This document shows positions 43,779 to 54,361 of a stretch of DNA of 64,000 nucleotides, piece after piece. The position numbers were made by a program, and so were the translations under genes. Numbering within the stretch: the stretch's first letter is position 1; the number at the start of each line of letters is the position of its first letter. The stretch comes from Mytilinidion resinicola (Eukaryota > Ascomycota > Dothideomycetes > Mytilinidiales > Mytilinidiaceae), in assembly GCF_010093595.1 (NCBI RefSeq), contig NW_022985447.1:1467523-1531522 (forward strand). Reading direction: 5' to 3'. The notes under the pieces are model-generated. The model was not told the origin of the DNA and did no database searches. It was given only the letters and a program-made list of their open reading frames with translations.

Positions 43779-45090
43779 ATGGCGGACCCAGACGCTGAAG
43801 AGCATTTCGAACGCTGGCTTGAGGCCGAACGCGAGGCGCACCTATCGTACTCAGACGGTGTAATCTCATCGTACCTTCGCCTCACACCGGACGCAATCGA
43901 AGCGCATATACGAGGATCTCGCGAGCAAGACGATCACCATGAAGATTACCAGCCCTATCCGGAAGCGGCTCTTGCTGAAGCCCCTCGACGGGAGCTTCGT
44001 GACGTCATCGAAGTGCTTGAAGCGCAGCTGTACAAAAAGGACACTCTTCTTCGAGCGAAGGACGATAAGATGTCTGAAAGGAGGGAGAAGTTTCGGCTAC
44101 TTACCGGGACTTTCACGGTACGAATGGGTGACATGCAGAAGCAAAAGGAAAAGCTGGAGGAAGAGCTTGCAAGTGCAATACAGTGGAAGAATGAGTACAA
44201 GGCTTCCTCCAAGACATTCGAGGAAGAGAACACTCGGCTGCGATCTGAAGTTGAAATCAAGGCAACTGCGCTTCTCGTTGCAGACGGCGAAACATGAAAT
44301 TTCTCATTTGCGTGCGGAGGTGGAAATCCAGGCGAAGTCTAATCGTGAGCTATGGCAGAAGCTTGAGAGGACTAGGAAGTGGTTTGTAGAGTCCTTCATA
44401 TGGAAGAACAAGAATTTGCCCCCGCTGAACGAGATGGTCAGCGGCAAATCTAGAAAGTGTTCATCAGAAATAGAGATTGCAGCATTGAGAATACAGAGCT
44501 GACCCGACCAACTTTAGCTGCGAATGACGGCATCCAGACCTACCGGAGAGACGAGAGCTGCAGCCTCCACAAGGCTCCCAGCCGCTACAGCAACCTCAAT
44601 GTCTAGTGCTGGAAAGGTTGCGAAGGCATCGGCTGTTGGACTAGTACCCACTGCCAGCTCCGAGCTGACCCTCAAGCGAAAAGCAGTCGATGACACGTCA
44701 ACGCCTGCTACTACAGCACCGTACCTGCGGAACAGTCGACATGCGTTGCTATCAGCTTTGTCGCGTTTGAGCCCGAACAACAACGTCTCGGAGCCAACTT
44801 GCAAACGTAAATCAGTCGCTGATACATCGTCGGCCGCTACTGTTGCGCCGTCTCTGCGGAAAGATCGAGGTTCGTCGCAAGCAGTCTCGTCGCAATTGAG
44901 TCAAAACAACAACGTTTCCAAGCCGACCCCCAAACAGATGTCAGTCGCTGAAACACCATCGTCCGCTATTGCTGCACCGACCCTACGCATCAATTGGCCC
45001 TCGTTACTAACAGATTCGTCGCGCTTGGATCATAGCAGCAACGTCTCGGGTACTGGCTCGGGGACGATTGGAAATTATCCACCTTCGTAA
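43779..45090 (+). CDS. Coiled-coil protein 2 of the cluster, with C-terminal 43-residue repeats
   Basis: Modelled as exons 43779-44249, 44284-44436 and 44518-45090 (398 residues). The first intron would be only 34 bp (GTTGAA...GCAG), so a one-base frameshift is the alternative. The second is 81 bp (GTCAGC...CTGAC...TTTAG). The N-terminus has 'EEHFERWLEAEREAHLSY', followed by a coiled coil ('MQKQKEKLEEELASAIQWK', 'HLRAEVEIQAKSNRELWQKL'). The last exon is a Ser/Thr/Ala-rich domain with three copies of a 43-residue unit (period 129 bp, near 44669, 44798 and 44926) containing 'KRKSVADTSSAATVAPSLR'-like sequence. Function unknown. Confidence 0.6.
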
Positions 45091-45574
45091 GGGTTCGATG
45101 GAGATGCTGAATGTTGAGTGTCTTCAGAGTTGAATGATGAAGTATGAATGCTTGCCTCGAGGTAGCCTTTGCAGGAACCAACCATGGTTCTTTCCTTGCA
45201 TTGGAGAAGCTAGTGTAGAGTAATGAAGGCCCAAAGAACGGCAGACCAAGAAGTGACATGCACAACGCCGACTCTGGAAAATGCGTCGGAGGAACTTAGA
45301 ATAGAAGCGGTGAGCAAGTGCACATAGCCTTCTATCGTGAGTCTCTACTTACAACAAAGTGATTGGGACCCGATGTGTGCTATGCATATGGGACACATTT
45401 TGGATGGCCGCGTCCTAAACGGGTTAGCGCCCGCCGACCGACTTAAGTCCAACCTCACCTCCTCACTTTCCACCGCAACCACACCTCTTTCCCTCCTCTT
45501 GCACTTCAGTCGAGACAACCACTCATGGCCTGAACTACTTCCTTGAGAGATCTGCCCTTTCACTCTGTCGCAAA
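45091..45574. other. Intergenic stretch
   Basis: The promoter region of the next gene; CT-rich near 45450-45570. No other feature is seen. Confidence 0.5.
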
Positions 45575-46728
45575 ATGTCTGGGCGCGGCCGGGGTCGGGG
45601 TCGAGGTCCAGGACAAGGAAACGCCTCTCATGAACGTGAGTGAAACCATCTCGACATGATTGAGACGCGACGCTGACTTTTCTTCCAGAATTGATCGACC
45701 GTCAACCTCCCGAGCACACCGAACGATATAGAGACCAAGGCCTTATTCCGATTAGAGCTCACCCGGCACTAAGAGACCGCGCAATCAGAGCCAGCAATGA
45801 TCTCCATGTAGCTTGTTCTGAGGAAGAGTTCGAAAGGCTCAACTACGGACGATGGGAGTTGGTCCAGGATCTGAAGTATGTCTATGCCTATCAGCCCGAC
45901 ACACTGGCACGGCTAGCAGCGCTAGGAGATATCGACCTCCGACTCTTTTATGATCGTGATGCGTTATGGAAGAGAGCGTATAAGAAGAGACAAGAGGCAG
46001 AGAAGGAAAAAGATCGCCAGGCATCAGAGTTGATTGAATGCCAACTCGACGGCCGCATCTGGAGAGATCAATGCCTCACAGAGCAGGAGGAGAAAGACCG
46101 CCTAGCATCAGAGTTGGCCGAGTGCCAGGATGACGCCCGTCACTGGAGAGATCTATGGATCGCAGAGAAGAATAAGAAATATGCCGCAGAACAAAAGGCC
46201 AATCGTGTTACAGCGGAGGTGGCGCGCCTTAAAGCAGAGCAGCAAGCATTGCAGCGCGAAAATTTCCAGCAGGCGAGGAGGATCAAGTATCTTGAAAAAG
46301 AAGTGCAAACGCACCAAGCAAGTCTTGCGGAGCCATCAAATGATGCCCAAGAGACTTTGCCGACGCAACAGGATCCATCGGGACGTCGTTCCGAGCTTGC
46401 AGGCAATCCCAACATCCATCAAGGAGGAGTATCTGTGGAGCAACCAAGTGCTGTGGCTGACGAGGCTGGAGAAATGGATGAGATGGCTCCAGCGCAAGAG
46501 CTGACCAGATTGCTCACGCTGAAAGATAGCAAGTACGCTGTCCTAGAAGCGCCAAGCGGTAACCTTCTACCAGCCCATGGACCTCAGGACCCCAGTAGCG
46601 CTCAGAACCAGTACTCCGGCACCCATGGCAGTGGCACCGGCGTTGAATCTAATGCAAACCGCCAATCGTCCAGGGCGGCAAGACAATACGCTCGGCGTAT
46701 GCAAGACGAATACAACCAGCGTCGATGA
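45575..46728 (+). CDS. Coiled-coil protein 3 of the cluster, RG-rich N-terminus (2 exons)
   Basis: Exon 45575-45635 and exon 45689-46728, with a 53-bp intron, give 366 residues. The first exon encodes 'SGRGRGRGRGPGQG', an RG-rich start such as occurs in RNA-binding proteins. A structured segment follows ('YGRWELVQDLKYVYAYQPDT', 'LRLFYDRDALWKRAYKKRQE'). A coiled coil contains a 28-residue duplication ('ASELIECQLDGRIWRDQ' / 'ASELAECQDDARHWRDL'). The C-terminal part is Ser/Gly/Asn-rich with a final 'ARQYARRMQDEYNQRR'. Family unknown. Same strand and spacing style as the two genes before it. Confidence 0.75.
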
Positions 46729-47421
46729 TCGCAAGCAGGAATTCCATGCTACCAGTCTTTCGAATCAGCGGAAATGATTCTCGAGCTCTCCAAATTCAGC
46801 TCTCGGCTGTCGGAAGTTTAGAAGATCTCATGGTCGTTCGTTTTCCCGTTGTACCCTGTATTCAGCCCGTGGGAGAACGCAATATGAGCGAGGAGTGATG
46901 GAACTGAACGACAAGAGGACGGACGGAAAGTTGTTGATAGGGGTGCATCGGAGCTTCAAGGAGGACATGTCTTGTAGTTTCTCCTTGTAAAGAGAGGATG
47001 CCGTTGAAGGAGGTATGGAGAGCTTTACGTGTTTGGTTGGTACTTCGATTGCTTTACCACTAGATGACGAGTTCCATGTTCGAGATATTCGGACCGCGGT
47101 GCTTTCCGGTCGGAATGAAGCCTCATAAAGTTCTTAATCATGACTCTATGTGCACTGATTCTCCGCTTATAAGACTACTTCGTTGCGTTCTCCATCCTGA
47201 TCGCTAAATGCCAGCTCTATGATCTTTCTGCCTTCGCAAAGGGTTGGTCCAGAGGAGAAAGTGGTCTACCGTCATCTCCTTGTTGCGCGACTAACATGCT
47301 GTTCAGATCCCTAAGACCCCGGTGTAGCTAGCCGCGTAGCATCATAAAAGTGAACACGAGCCTCAGATAATGTACTGCACCTATAGACATGGATTGAAAG
47401 CCGATCCGACCATCCGCAGCC
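46729..47421. other. Intergenic region between convergent genes
   Basis: Nothing coding or repetitive is recognised. Confidence 0.6.
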
Positions 47422-48129
47422 TCATTTGATCCCGACAGCCTGAAGGAACTCGTCCTTTCTTCCCGCTCCATCAACTTCAATGCTTCTGACGACCTCTCCC
47501 ATCGTCTCCACCTCTTTGATCCCTCTCAGATGTTCAAACTCCCAAAGCTGCCCCTCTTCCTCGTAGCGCACCTGGAAAGCTTGCCAGTTCTCCTGCTTCA
47601 GCGTGTTCACGTGATCATTTACTGCAGCCACCGGCCCAGAAAAGATCATTACGCCTGGGTATCCGGGTTTGGTGATACCAGAGACCCCAGGAATGGCGGG
47701 ATTGAGTGCCATTTTACGCTTCGAAGTCGCCAAGAGATGATGCAGCCAGATAACGACGGTTTTGGAGCCTGGGATACGCTCACGGTAGGTATCGGTGTGC
47801 AATTGATCATGAGTGGCCTTATTTTGATCCAGGAGAACCAGGAATTGGGCAATGATTGCGTCCAGAGATTCCTCGCCCTCTGCCAGCTCGAGATTGGCAA
47901 TCCCGGCTTTCATCCGATTTCGCAGGTCGGTCTTGAACGTGTCGCTTGCGGATACAACTTCTGGGAATCCAGAGCTGGGATAACTTTCTGGAAGACGAAG
48001 GATCAGTGCAGCGGTTTCTTGGGCGAATTTGAGTTCCCTGGACTTTTCTGTGAAGGTAATTTGGTCGGGGTACATGGCGTACAGGAGTTCCAGCTCCACA
48101 GCACGGCGGTCATCTTCGGGGTCTGCCAT
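47422..48129 (-). CDS. RWD-domain protein (RWDD2/DUF1115 type)
   Basis: Intronless, 235 residues from ATG 48129. The N-terminal RWD domain is clear: 'VELELLYAMYPDQITF', hydrophobic strand 'AALILRLPESYPSSGFPEV' with the Y-P-x3-x-P signature, then two helices. The second half has the DUF1115-like block: 'KTVVIWLHHLLATSKRKMAL', 'GVSGITKPGYPGVMIFSG' and 'NTLKQENWQAFQVRYEEE'. RWD domains are protein-interaction modules related to the UBC fold. The exact role of the RWDD2 group is not established. Confidence 0.88.
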   Translation of the reverse strand: MADPEDDRRAVELELLYAMYPDQITFTEKSRELKFAQETAALILRLPESYPSSGFPEVVSASDTFKTDLRNRMKAGIANLELAEGEESLDAIIAQFLVLLDQNKATHDQLHTDTYRERIPGSKTVVIWLHHLLATSKRKMALNPAIPGVSGITKPGYPGVMIFSGPVAAVNDHVNTLKQENWQAFQVRYEEEGQLWEFEHLRGIKEVETMGEVVRSIEVDGAGRKDEFLQAVGIK

Positions 48130-49972
48130 ATTGATGGATGGGCAGATAGGATGTTGGCATCACATCTTCACGGGTTGGTGGGAGAAAAGAGAAGATGAGA
48201 CGAAACGAAGTTGGGAAGAGCGGCTCGGTGTTTATTTTGGCCGCGATGAAAGGGGTTTAGCTTAATCCCCGCACGTCCCATCAATCTTTCCCTCTCGTCT
48301 CATCTTTCTTCCCATCTCTACATGGGGAGCAGACGAAGTCACATTCCAAGACCTTCAGAGTCACGAAATTACTCGAGGGGAAGAGATACGCCAAAATTGA
48401 AGATGCTGCATAGTGGCTGCCGCGGACGGATTTGATCTCGTATGGATAGATACATGCTGCATCTAGGAATGCCACCCTTACTGATAATGCCCTACGATAG
48501 TGGAGGCATTTGCCGCCAGAACGGATGGGCTTTAGAAACTAATTCTGCCGAGGTGTTCCTCTCTATGCCTACTTAGCTGCCTTTTATCTACAATCCTATA
48601 AATTCGAGCTCTGTTTTCACACCTGCATAAGTGCAGTTTCAACCATGAGTAAGCAGTACTGAGTTGTGAGTCGAGCAGCTTGTTAGCGCCTGGTTCCAGT
48701 TTCTGTGCCTGAGTCTGTGGCAGTGCAACGGAGCAGGCTGGGGAAGGTTGGTTCCGGGGTCCACGGCCAGAGGCTGACGTTTCCGCAGCACTCATCGGCG
48801 TTTCCGATGGACTTTCACATTTTTGCATCGAGAAGGGTTTGTGGCAGTGTAAAATGAGCAAGCCTAAGTTCGGCCCTAGGCCGTAACCCAGTATTAAGCC
48901 TCAGAAGGTTCCAGACTTCCCAGGCTCCAGTTCCGGCCCTCAAGCCTCGAGTAAACTTGCCCTTTAATATGTAGCTTGCAAAATCGCCTTCGCCTTTTGC
49001 ACGCCCGGCGTATTCACAAGGGATCTTGAACTATGTCCAGTCGACTTCTAGAGTGAAAATGCGACCCCTTTGGGAGTCATCATTTTCGTGCGATTTTAAA
49101 AGCTGGCGCCCTAGCGACGGCCTCTTGTCGACTCAACTTGGCTCTGGAAAAACTTGTGGTTGGCTGAAATCGTGCCTGTGCACAACGCCTCCTTATCACG
49201 GTCAAAAAAGTGGCCCAATGCGTTGTAGCCACAGTGTAGCTGACTTACGAATGGGTATATACAGCCTCTATTTGCGTCTGGCAAGCCGTAAAAGAGGGCA
49301 ATCTACCAAAGGAACGTTTCAAAGTACCAGACTTTCCATGAATTCAGCTCAAGCCCGGTAAGATGTATTCTAGAAAGGGGCATTCTCCGCGCCAACTCCA
49401 CTTATTTCCCCTGTGGCGTTAACACTGCGCTGGATCGCTGGACGCAGCGTAGTTTAGTGTGTGCATGACCCAACTTGGCTTAGCGGGCTTGGCGAGCCAA
49501 ATTATTTCCAGTCGTGAGGTCAGCTCGCTTCCAACGCAGTGAAGGAGGAGCGTGCACACACTAGACGAAACACAACGTGAGGCTGCGTGGCTGGGCCTTC
49601 AAGCGTTCACCGTGAGTGGTAGCTTAACCTCCATCGAAGCGCTCTCAGCGGTAATTCGCTAATTTCAACCAATCTGGCCCGGCCAATACGCCACAGCCAA
49701 TACGCCACAGCCAATACGCCACAGCGTTCCCCTTCCTGATGTCGAAGAAACACTCAGATACACAACAAATGAAGCTTTGCCAAAGCGGTTGTGGACTTCA
49801 AGCTTAGGTCCACCAACTTCAGCAACGTTAAACCAAAGACGGCAGCGCCTCATAGACTGGAGCTACGGGCGAAAAATACAAAAGCCAAGATGCATTCACC
49901 AGCAGCTGATCTCTCCAAATCCTTCACTCCTACATCTACACATCCTGCAATTTGTCTGTGCCGCAAACCACC
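48130..49972. other. Long gene-free stretch
   Basis: No gene is supported. It contains an 11-bp inverted repeat ('tagtgtgtgca' at 49455-49465 and 'tgcacacacta' at 49553-49563) and a perfect triplicate 14-bp unit at 49683-49724. The last 60 bp look like the leader of the secreted-protein gene. Confidence 0.55.
49683..49724 (+). repeat. Three perfect tandem copies of a 14-bp unit
   Basis: The unit 'ccaatacgccacag' occurs three times head to tail, about 250 bp upstream of the secreted-protein start. Confidence 0.95.
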
Positions 49973-50841
49973 ATGTATTCCCTTCACCACCGTATTTTAA
50001 TAGTCGTCGGCCTCGCGTCGTTTGCAACGGCTTTTAACAATAAATTTCCAAGAGCTACGCCAACACTCGAGGACTACTCCGTGAACGGGTTCACGCCAAA
50101 ACCAACCGGCGACCCCCTTCTTGAACTGCGAAAACGAGACCCAAGTGTTTGCGGGTTCGCGAGCTACGAGCCCTGGGTATCTTTTACCTGCCACAACGGT
50201 GGCGTGTGCGGCTACAATACGACGGTCGACTGGTGGGGCTGCTGCGCTGGCCAGTCTGCCGGCGCCGTGACAGGTTGCGCTATTTTCACCAGCTGCGTGG
50301 ACTACACGGACATAGGCTCGTGCGCGGCCAACCCGGAATGCGCAACAAATTCTCAGGTGGTTGCTTGGTATGTAAATGTTCTGCCCTCGTCGTCCACTCC
50401 CCGGCCCGTTTCTCCGTTTAACGCAAAATGATATCAATCAACGAACGCTACTCTTGCTTACATGACTGCAGCTCTAACACCGAGTCCGCGTGGTGCGCCA
50501 CCGATTCCCTCTCCCTCGGCATCGACACCTTCACGACCTTCACAAACCTGCACTGCGACGTGTCTTCCTTCGTGGCGTACTGGAATCTGGTGGGGACGCT
50601 GATCGAGGGCAGCTCCGCCGCCGACTCGGCAGTTTCGTCGTCTCCCTCGAGCTTAGCTAGTGCGGCTGTTGTTACCAAGGCGCCGACGACTGCAACGACA
50701 GCGTCTAGCTCGGTTGGTTCAGTGGCCGGACAGCCTCCGGCGAGCAGCACAACGTCTGCCGGCGGTGCGGTCACTAGGACCGGCGCGGCGGTCGTGGGGG
50801 CTGCTGGGGGGATGGCGGCACTCGTTATGCTATTTGCTTAG
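49973..50841 (+). CDS. Secreted, probably GPI-anchored Cys-rich protein (2 exons)
   Basis: Exon 49973-50367 joins exon 50472-50841 across a 104-bp intron (GTATGT...CTGCAG), giving 254 residues. An N-terminal signal peptide is visible ('ILIVVGLASFATA'), followed by a Pro-rich segment and a possible KR processing site. The Cys-rich domain holds paired motifs ('SVCGFASY', 'FTCHNGGVCGYN', 'WWGCCAG', 'TGCAIFTSC', 'IGSCAANPEC', 'AWCATDS', 'LHCDVSS'). A Ser/Thr/Ala-rich stalk and a hydrophobic tail ('GAAVVGAAGGMAALVMLFA') fit GPI anchoring. It should lie at the cell surface or wall. The family is a common uncharacterised type in Pezizomycotina. Confidence 0.85.
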
Positions 50842-52119
50842 GGAGAGATGTGAGTACTCCTCCGAACAGCAAGTGAGGTGGCGCCATTGGGGGCTGTATA
50901 TGTACGAGAAGACAGACCGAAGACGAAATGAAGACGAACATTAAGACTCGAGCGTATGAAATACATCTTAAAACTGATTGCAAAATTATATGTCGAGTGA
51001 TCCCAATGACCAATATGGATCAATCACTTACTGCTCGCAAAGGATGGAGCAAAATGCCTGGGCATCTCAAACCTAAGTGGGAAAGCGCACTGACGTTGAG
51101 ACAAGACAGTCTAAAGCAGCACTCTAAATCCTCTTTGGCTTCTTTACACCACATCCATTGAAGCAGCCTTGTAAGCAGCGGCATGGCTTCTTCCGCAAAA
51201 TCCATTGTCCCAACAAGTTACCTCGGAGTACTGACCATTGTGGCCAATGAGCGCACAAGCTGCGCCGGAAGCCTCAATGACGAGAAAGGCCTCAAAGCTG
51301 ACATCGCCCAGAGCATCCGCGCCCAGTCCATCGACTCCCCGTTGTATCAACTGCTGCTGGTATCTTAGAGATGGAGCTTAAACCCCTGGTGTTAGAGGGC
51401 TGCCGGCGGACAGCCACAGTGCTAGAAGCGAGAGGGTAGACGCAACTTCCTCAGAAGTGGGGTGCAACAATGATGCGGAATATGCTCAACCTTACTCCAC
51501 AACTCCTCCGCCCATCCACGTCGTCCGGTTCCAGATCTGAGGATTCGATTGAGCTTGCCTTAGCTTCGCCCGAAGGCTACTAGTCCCCAGCACTACGCAG
51601 AAGTGCAAGCTCGAACGGGGTAGTAGTCTTCTTTGACTACCGGAAGCCGGCTACGGAATTCTCTTCGTAACTCGGCACTTGTTGTTGAGAAACTCAAGTT
51701 TATGATCAAGTTCCGAATCGTTGAGAAAGTTGGTTTATTTACCAAGCTTGATCCAGTCAGCAACTTAGTGTTGCTACCAAGTTGGAATCGCCGAGTAACT
51801 TGGTGTTATTACCAAGTTCGATTCGTTGAGATCGTTGGCTTTCTTGCCAAGTTGAAACTGTGGAGCAACTCAAATTTATTACCAAGTTGGAATCGTTGAG
51901 CAACTCAGTATTGTTACCAAGTTCGATTAGGTGAGAGGGTCGGGGTTCTGGGGGTTCGGGCTGAATCGAACGCACGACACCCACTAATGGTGTTACATAG
52001 CTTGATGGTTCGGCCGCGGGAGCCGGAGACGATCTGACGGTTGTCGGCGGAGAAGGAGACGGAGAGTCTAGCCTGTGTGTTCAGAACGGCCACCGCCCGT
52101 GGTTAGGAGTCCCGGCAAC
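50842..52119. repeat. Gene-poor stretch with a minisatellite
   Basis: No gene is supported. From about 51683 to 51930 a 35-45 bp unit built on 'gagcaactcagtattgttaccaagttggaatcgtt' repeats about six times with drift. Confidence 0.6.
51945..52030 (-). other. tRNA-like relic (weak)
   Basis: On the minus strand a perfect 5-bp stem with 7-nt loop (ACACC-ATTAGTG-GGTGT) is followed 9 nt later by 'gcgttcgattcag', which fits the B-box consensus. The T-stem and D-arm do not pair, so at best this is a decayed tRNA or a tRNA-derived repeat. Confidence 0.2.
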
Positions 52120-52885
52120 TTATTGAGCCCGGCTGCTCTGCTGAGGCGGATCTTCGTCCTCAGTCTGGTCTGCCTCTTGTCCAGGCTTCCTAGTATCCTC
52201 TGGCCAATCATCCGCCAGCGCTAGGAATGGCAATATCGCGAAGTCCTCTGGTTGTTCCGGTCTTAGGCGGTGCTCTGGTCGCAGCGGCGGGCTTCTGACC
52301 GCGTCCGCATAGGAAGGCTTATGGTGCTTCTCCGTATCCTCTGGCAGTTCGTCTCACAGCCTCAGGACTGGCATGATTGCGAGATCCTCTGGCTTCTCTC
52401 GCTGTGGTCGCTTCTCTGTATGCAACGATGGATTTCTAATCGCGTCCGCGAAGAAAAGCCTGGAGCGGTCTGTCGCAGTCGTACTGCCGAGGTTCCGTAG
52501 CTGAAGCATTCTTCCGCTTCAATGATCGTTGCACTACCATTGCATCGCTATGATGCAGATCAGTCGTGAGTGAAGCGCTTTCTCGCTCCACTGATGGCCC
52601 TCTAGTCGCAAGCTCATTGTCGTTTGAGGGGATTGTGTCTGTCACAGCGCTGTTCTGCGACATGTTCGAGGCATCTGCGCCTGTCGAAGATGAGGCGGCG
52701 ACCTCGCGGGTCTCTTGGGCGTCGCGGGCGTCTTGGGCCTTGCGGGCGTCTTGGGCCTTGCGGGCCTGGTAAGCAACCTTTGCCGCTCGTAAGGCCTGAA
52801 GGTCGGCCATGATCAGATCCTCTCGTTCTTGTGCTTTGGCGTAGTACGCATCTCACGCATCGTGGACGTAGGATGGGAACGGCAT
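52120..52885 (-). pseudogene. Damaged gene for a repeat protein
   Basis: On the minus strand, ATG 52885 opens a protein-like frame ('MPFPSYVHDA') stopped at once by TGA. It continues after that stop ('DAYYAKAQEREDLI', then 'ADLQALRAAKVAYQARKAQDA' split by short KAQDAR repeats). Near 52470 one base shift moves the coding signal to another frame. There, two copies of an about 42-residue unit follow ('ADAIRNPSLHTEKRPQ' and 'ADAVRSPPLRPEHRLR', each with 'EDLAIMPVL/EDFAILPFL' and 'DELPEDT/DDWPEDT'). A second TGA lies inside the first unit. The real stop is TAA at 52120-52122. Both TGA codons sit where CGA would fit. The function is unknown. Confidence 0.5.
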
Positions 52886-54361
52886 GATGAGTCGGGCTCG
52901 ATTGTTGATCAAGCTAGGAGAGGGCTCTCGATGATATCAAGAGACGGCAAAGGGGTTCGATATGGTGACTCTGTACCAGCGTCGACGATATGGAAGGAGG
53001 ATGGCGATGCGATCCGAGCGCGCACTTTTGGGCCTCCGGGCTGCCCAGTATGCAGCGAACGCTTCGTTCTCCCAGCAGGGTCATACGCTCCAGAATTTAT
53101 GAAACACTGGTGACCTTTCACGGAAAGTGCTTCACGCTCCGCGACGACTATGCCTTCCGGGGTTAATAAAGACACTGGCTGCTGGCTTCGCGATCTGGGT
53201 ACACAACCTGGATCCACTTATAAGTTGTTGGAGTACTTCACCATTCGAACAATTTTGTTTGGCTCAATATCAGGCAAGTGACAAAAAACTGCTTGACGTC
53301 GCGGCGCTTTCGAGATACTGTCGACTGATATCTCCGCCCATCGCCTCGCGCTTGTCTTCGACATTTAGCTGGTCGACGCATTCGACACACTCTCTGTAAA
53401 TACATGCAGAGATTTTCCAACTTTCCGGAATCATAGATAAAAACTTCTATGTAGTCACCAGAAAGATTCTGGTGGCGAGGGCTTCGGCTCGGGACTGGTC
53501 ATCCTCATTGATACTTCCACCTTGTGTGGGATATTGAAGAGGATCTTGTTTTGTTTCTTCTCATTTGAGCCATAACCATACTTGAATTTCTACTATCTCG
53601 AGCTTCCTGGGGGGTAGCTCGATTCCCTCTCAACGTCGTTAAATACAGTAGCCTGCCTCACACATTGATTGGCCTTTCTGAATTCAAATGCACTTGTGAG
53701 ACAGTATTGTGTTTCCATATAGAAAGACCAGCCAGTAGATTCGAAGAGATACGCAGTTGTTTTGTTCCTCCCAAATAAGAAGCCTCTTCTTAGTATTTCC
53801 ATGTCCGGTGGCTTGGGAGAACGCGTTGGAGTAGGTGAATGCTTCAAGACTTCAGGTAAGTTGAAGGTTCACAGAAGAGGGTACAGCGTGGGAGCGGCAG
53901 AGGGAGGCGGGTATTGCCGGATTTGGAGATGCTTTCACATTCACTACTTGCCGCAGACGGTGCCCAAGCTCTCCGCGCCTCTGCCCATGACCAAAGTCTC
54001 GTCCTCACAGTCTCGTCAACCCCTCCTCCACCAACCTTGGACAAGCACCACCACATCCACCAGCCCTGTTCTCAAGCAGCCACCCACAGACACCCAGCGT
54101 CCAGCTTTCAGTCTCCAGCCAGCAGCTTGCTTGTATCGACCGTCGTGTACAAACACTGTACATTGTTCAAGGCCTCTTCTATATTCACATTCACCACGGA
54201 CCCTCGTGTCCCGCCAGCGCGCCGGCATATCTCCTAGCTGTTGCGCCAGCTGTCGACTCCATCCTCGACAACTCACACTCCCACCACACCACCCGCTCTT
54301 TTCCCACGCACAAGCACCGGCTTGCCAACACTTCCCAACACACACCTCTACCTTCCTCGTC
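52886..54361. other. Gene-free stretch and leader of the next gene
   Basis: No gene is supported from 52886 to about 53900. The 54000-54361 part is CA/CT-rich and looks like a long leader. The plus-strand frame is open upstream of 54362, but its composition there is low-complexity and not protein-like. Confidence 0.5.

Noticed and set aside
49026..49361. Plus-strand 111-codon frame in 49026-49361
   Set aside because: It has no protein-like pattern and lies in a long gene-free stretch.
53762..54361. N-terminal extension of the charged nuclear protein to 53762
   Set aside because: The upstream part is CA/CT-rich leader-like sequence; the protein-like composition begins at the ATG at 54362.
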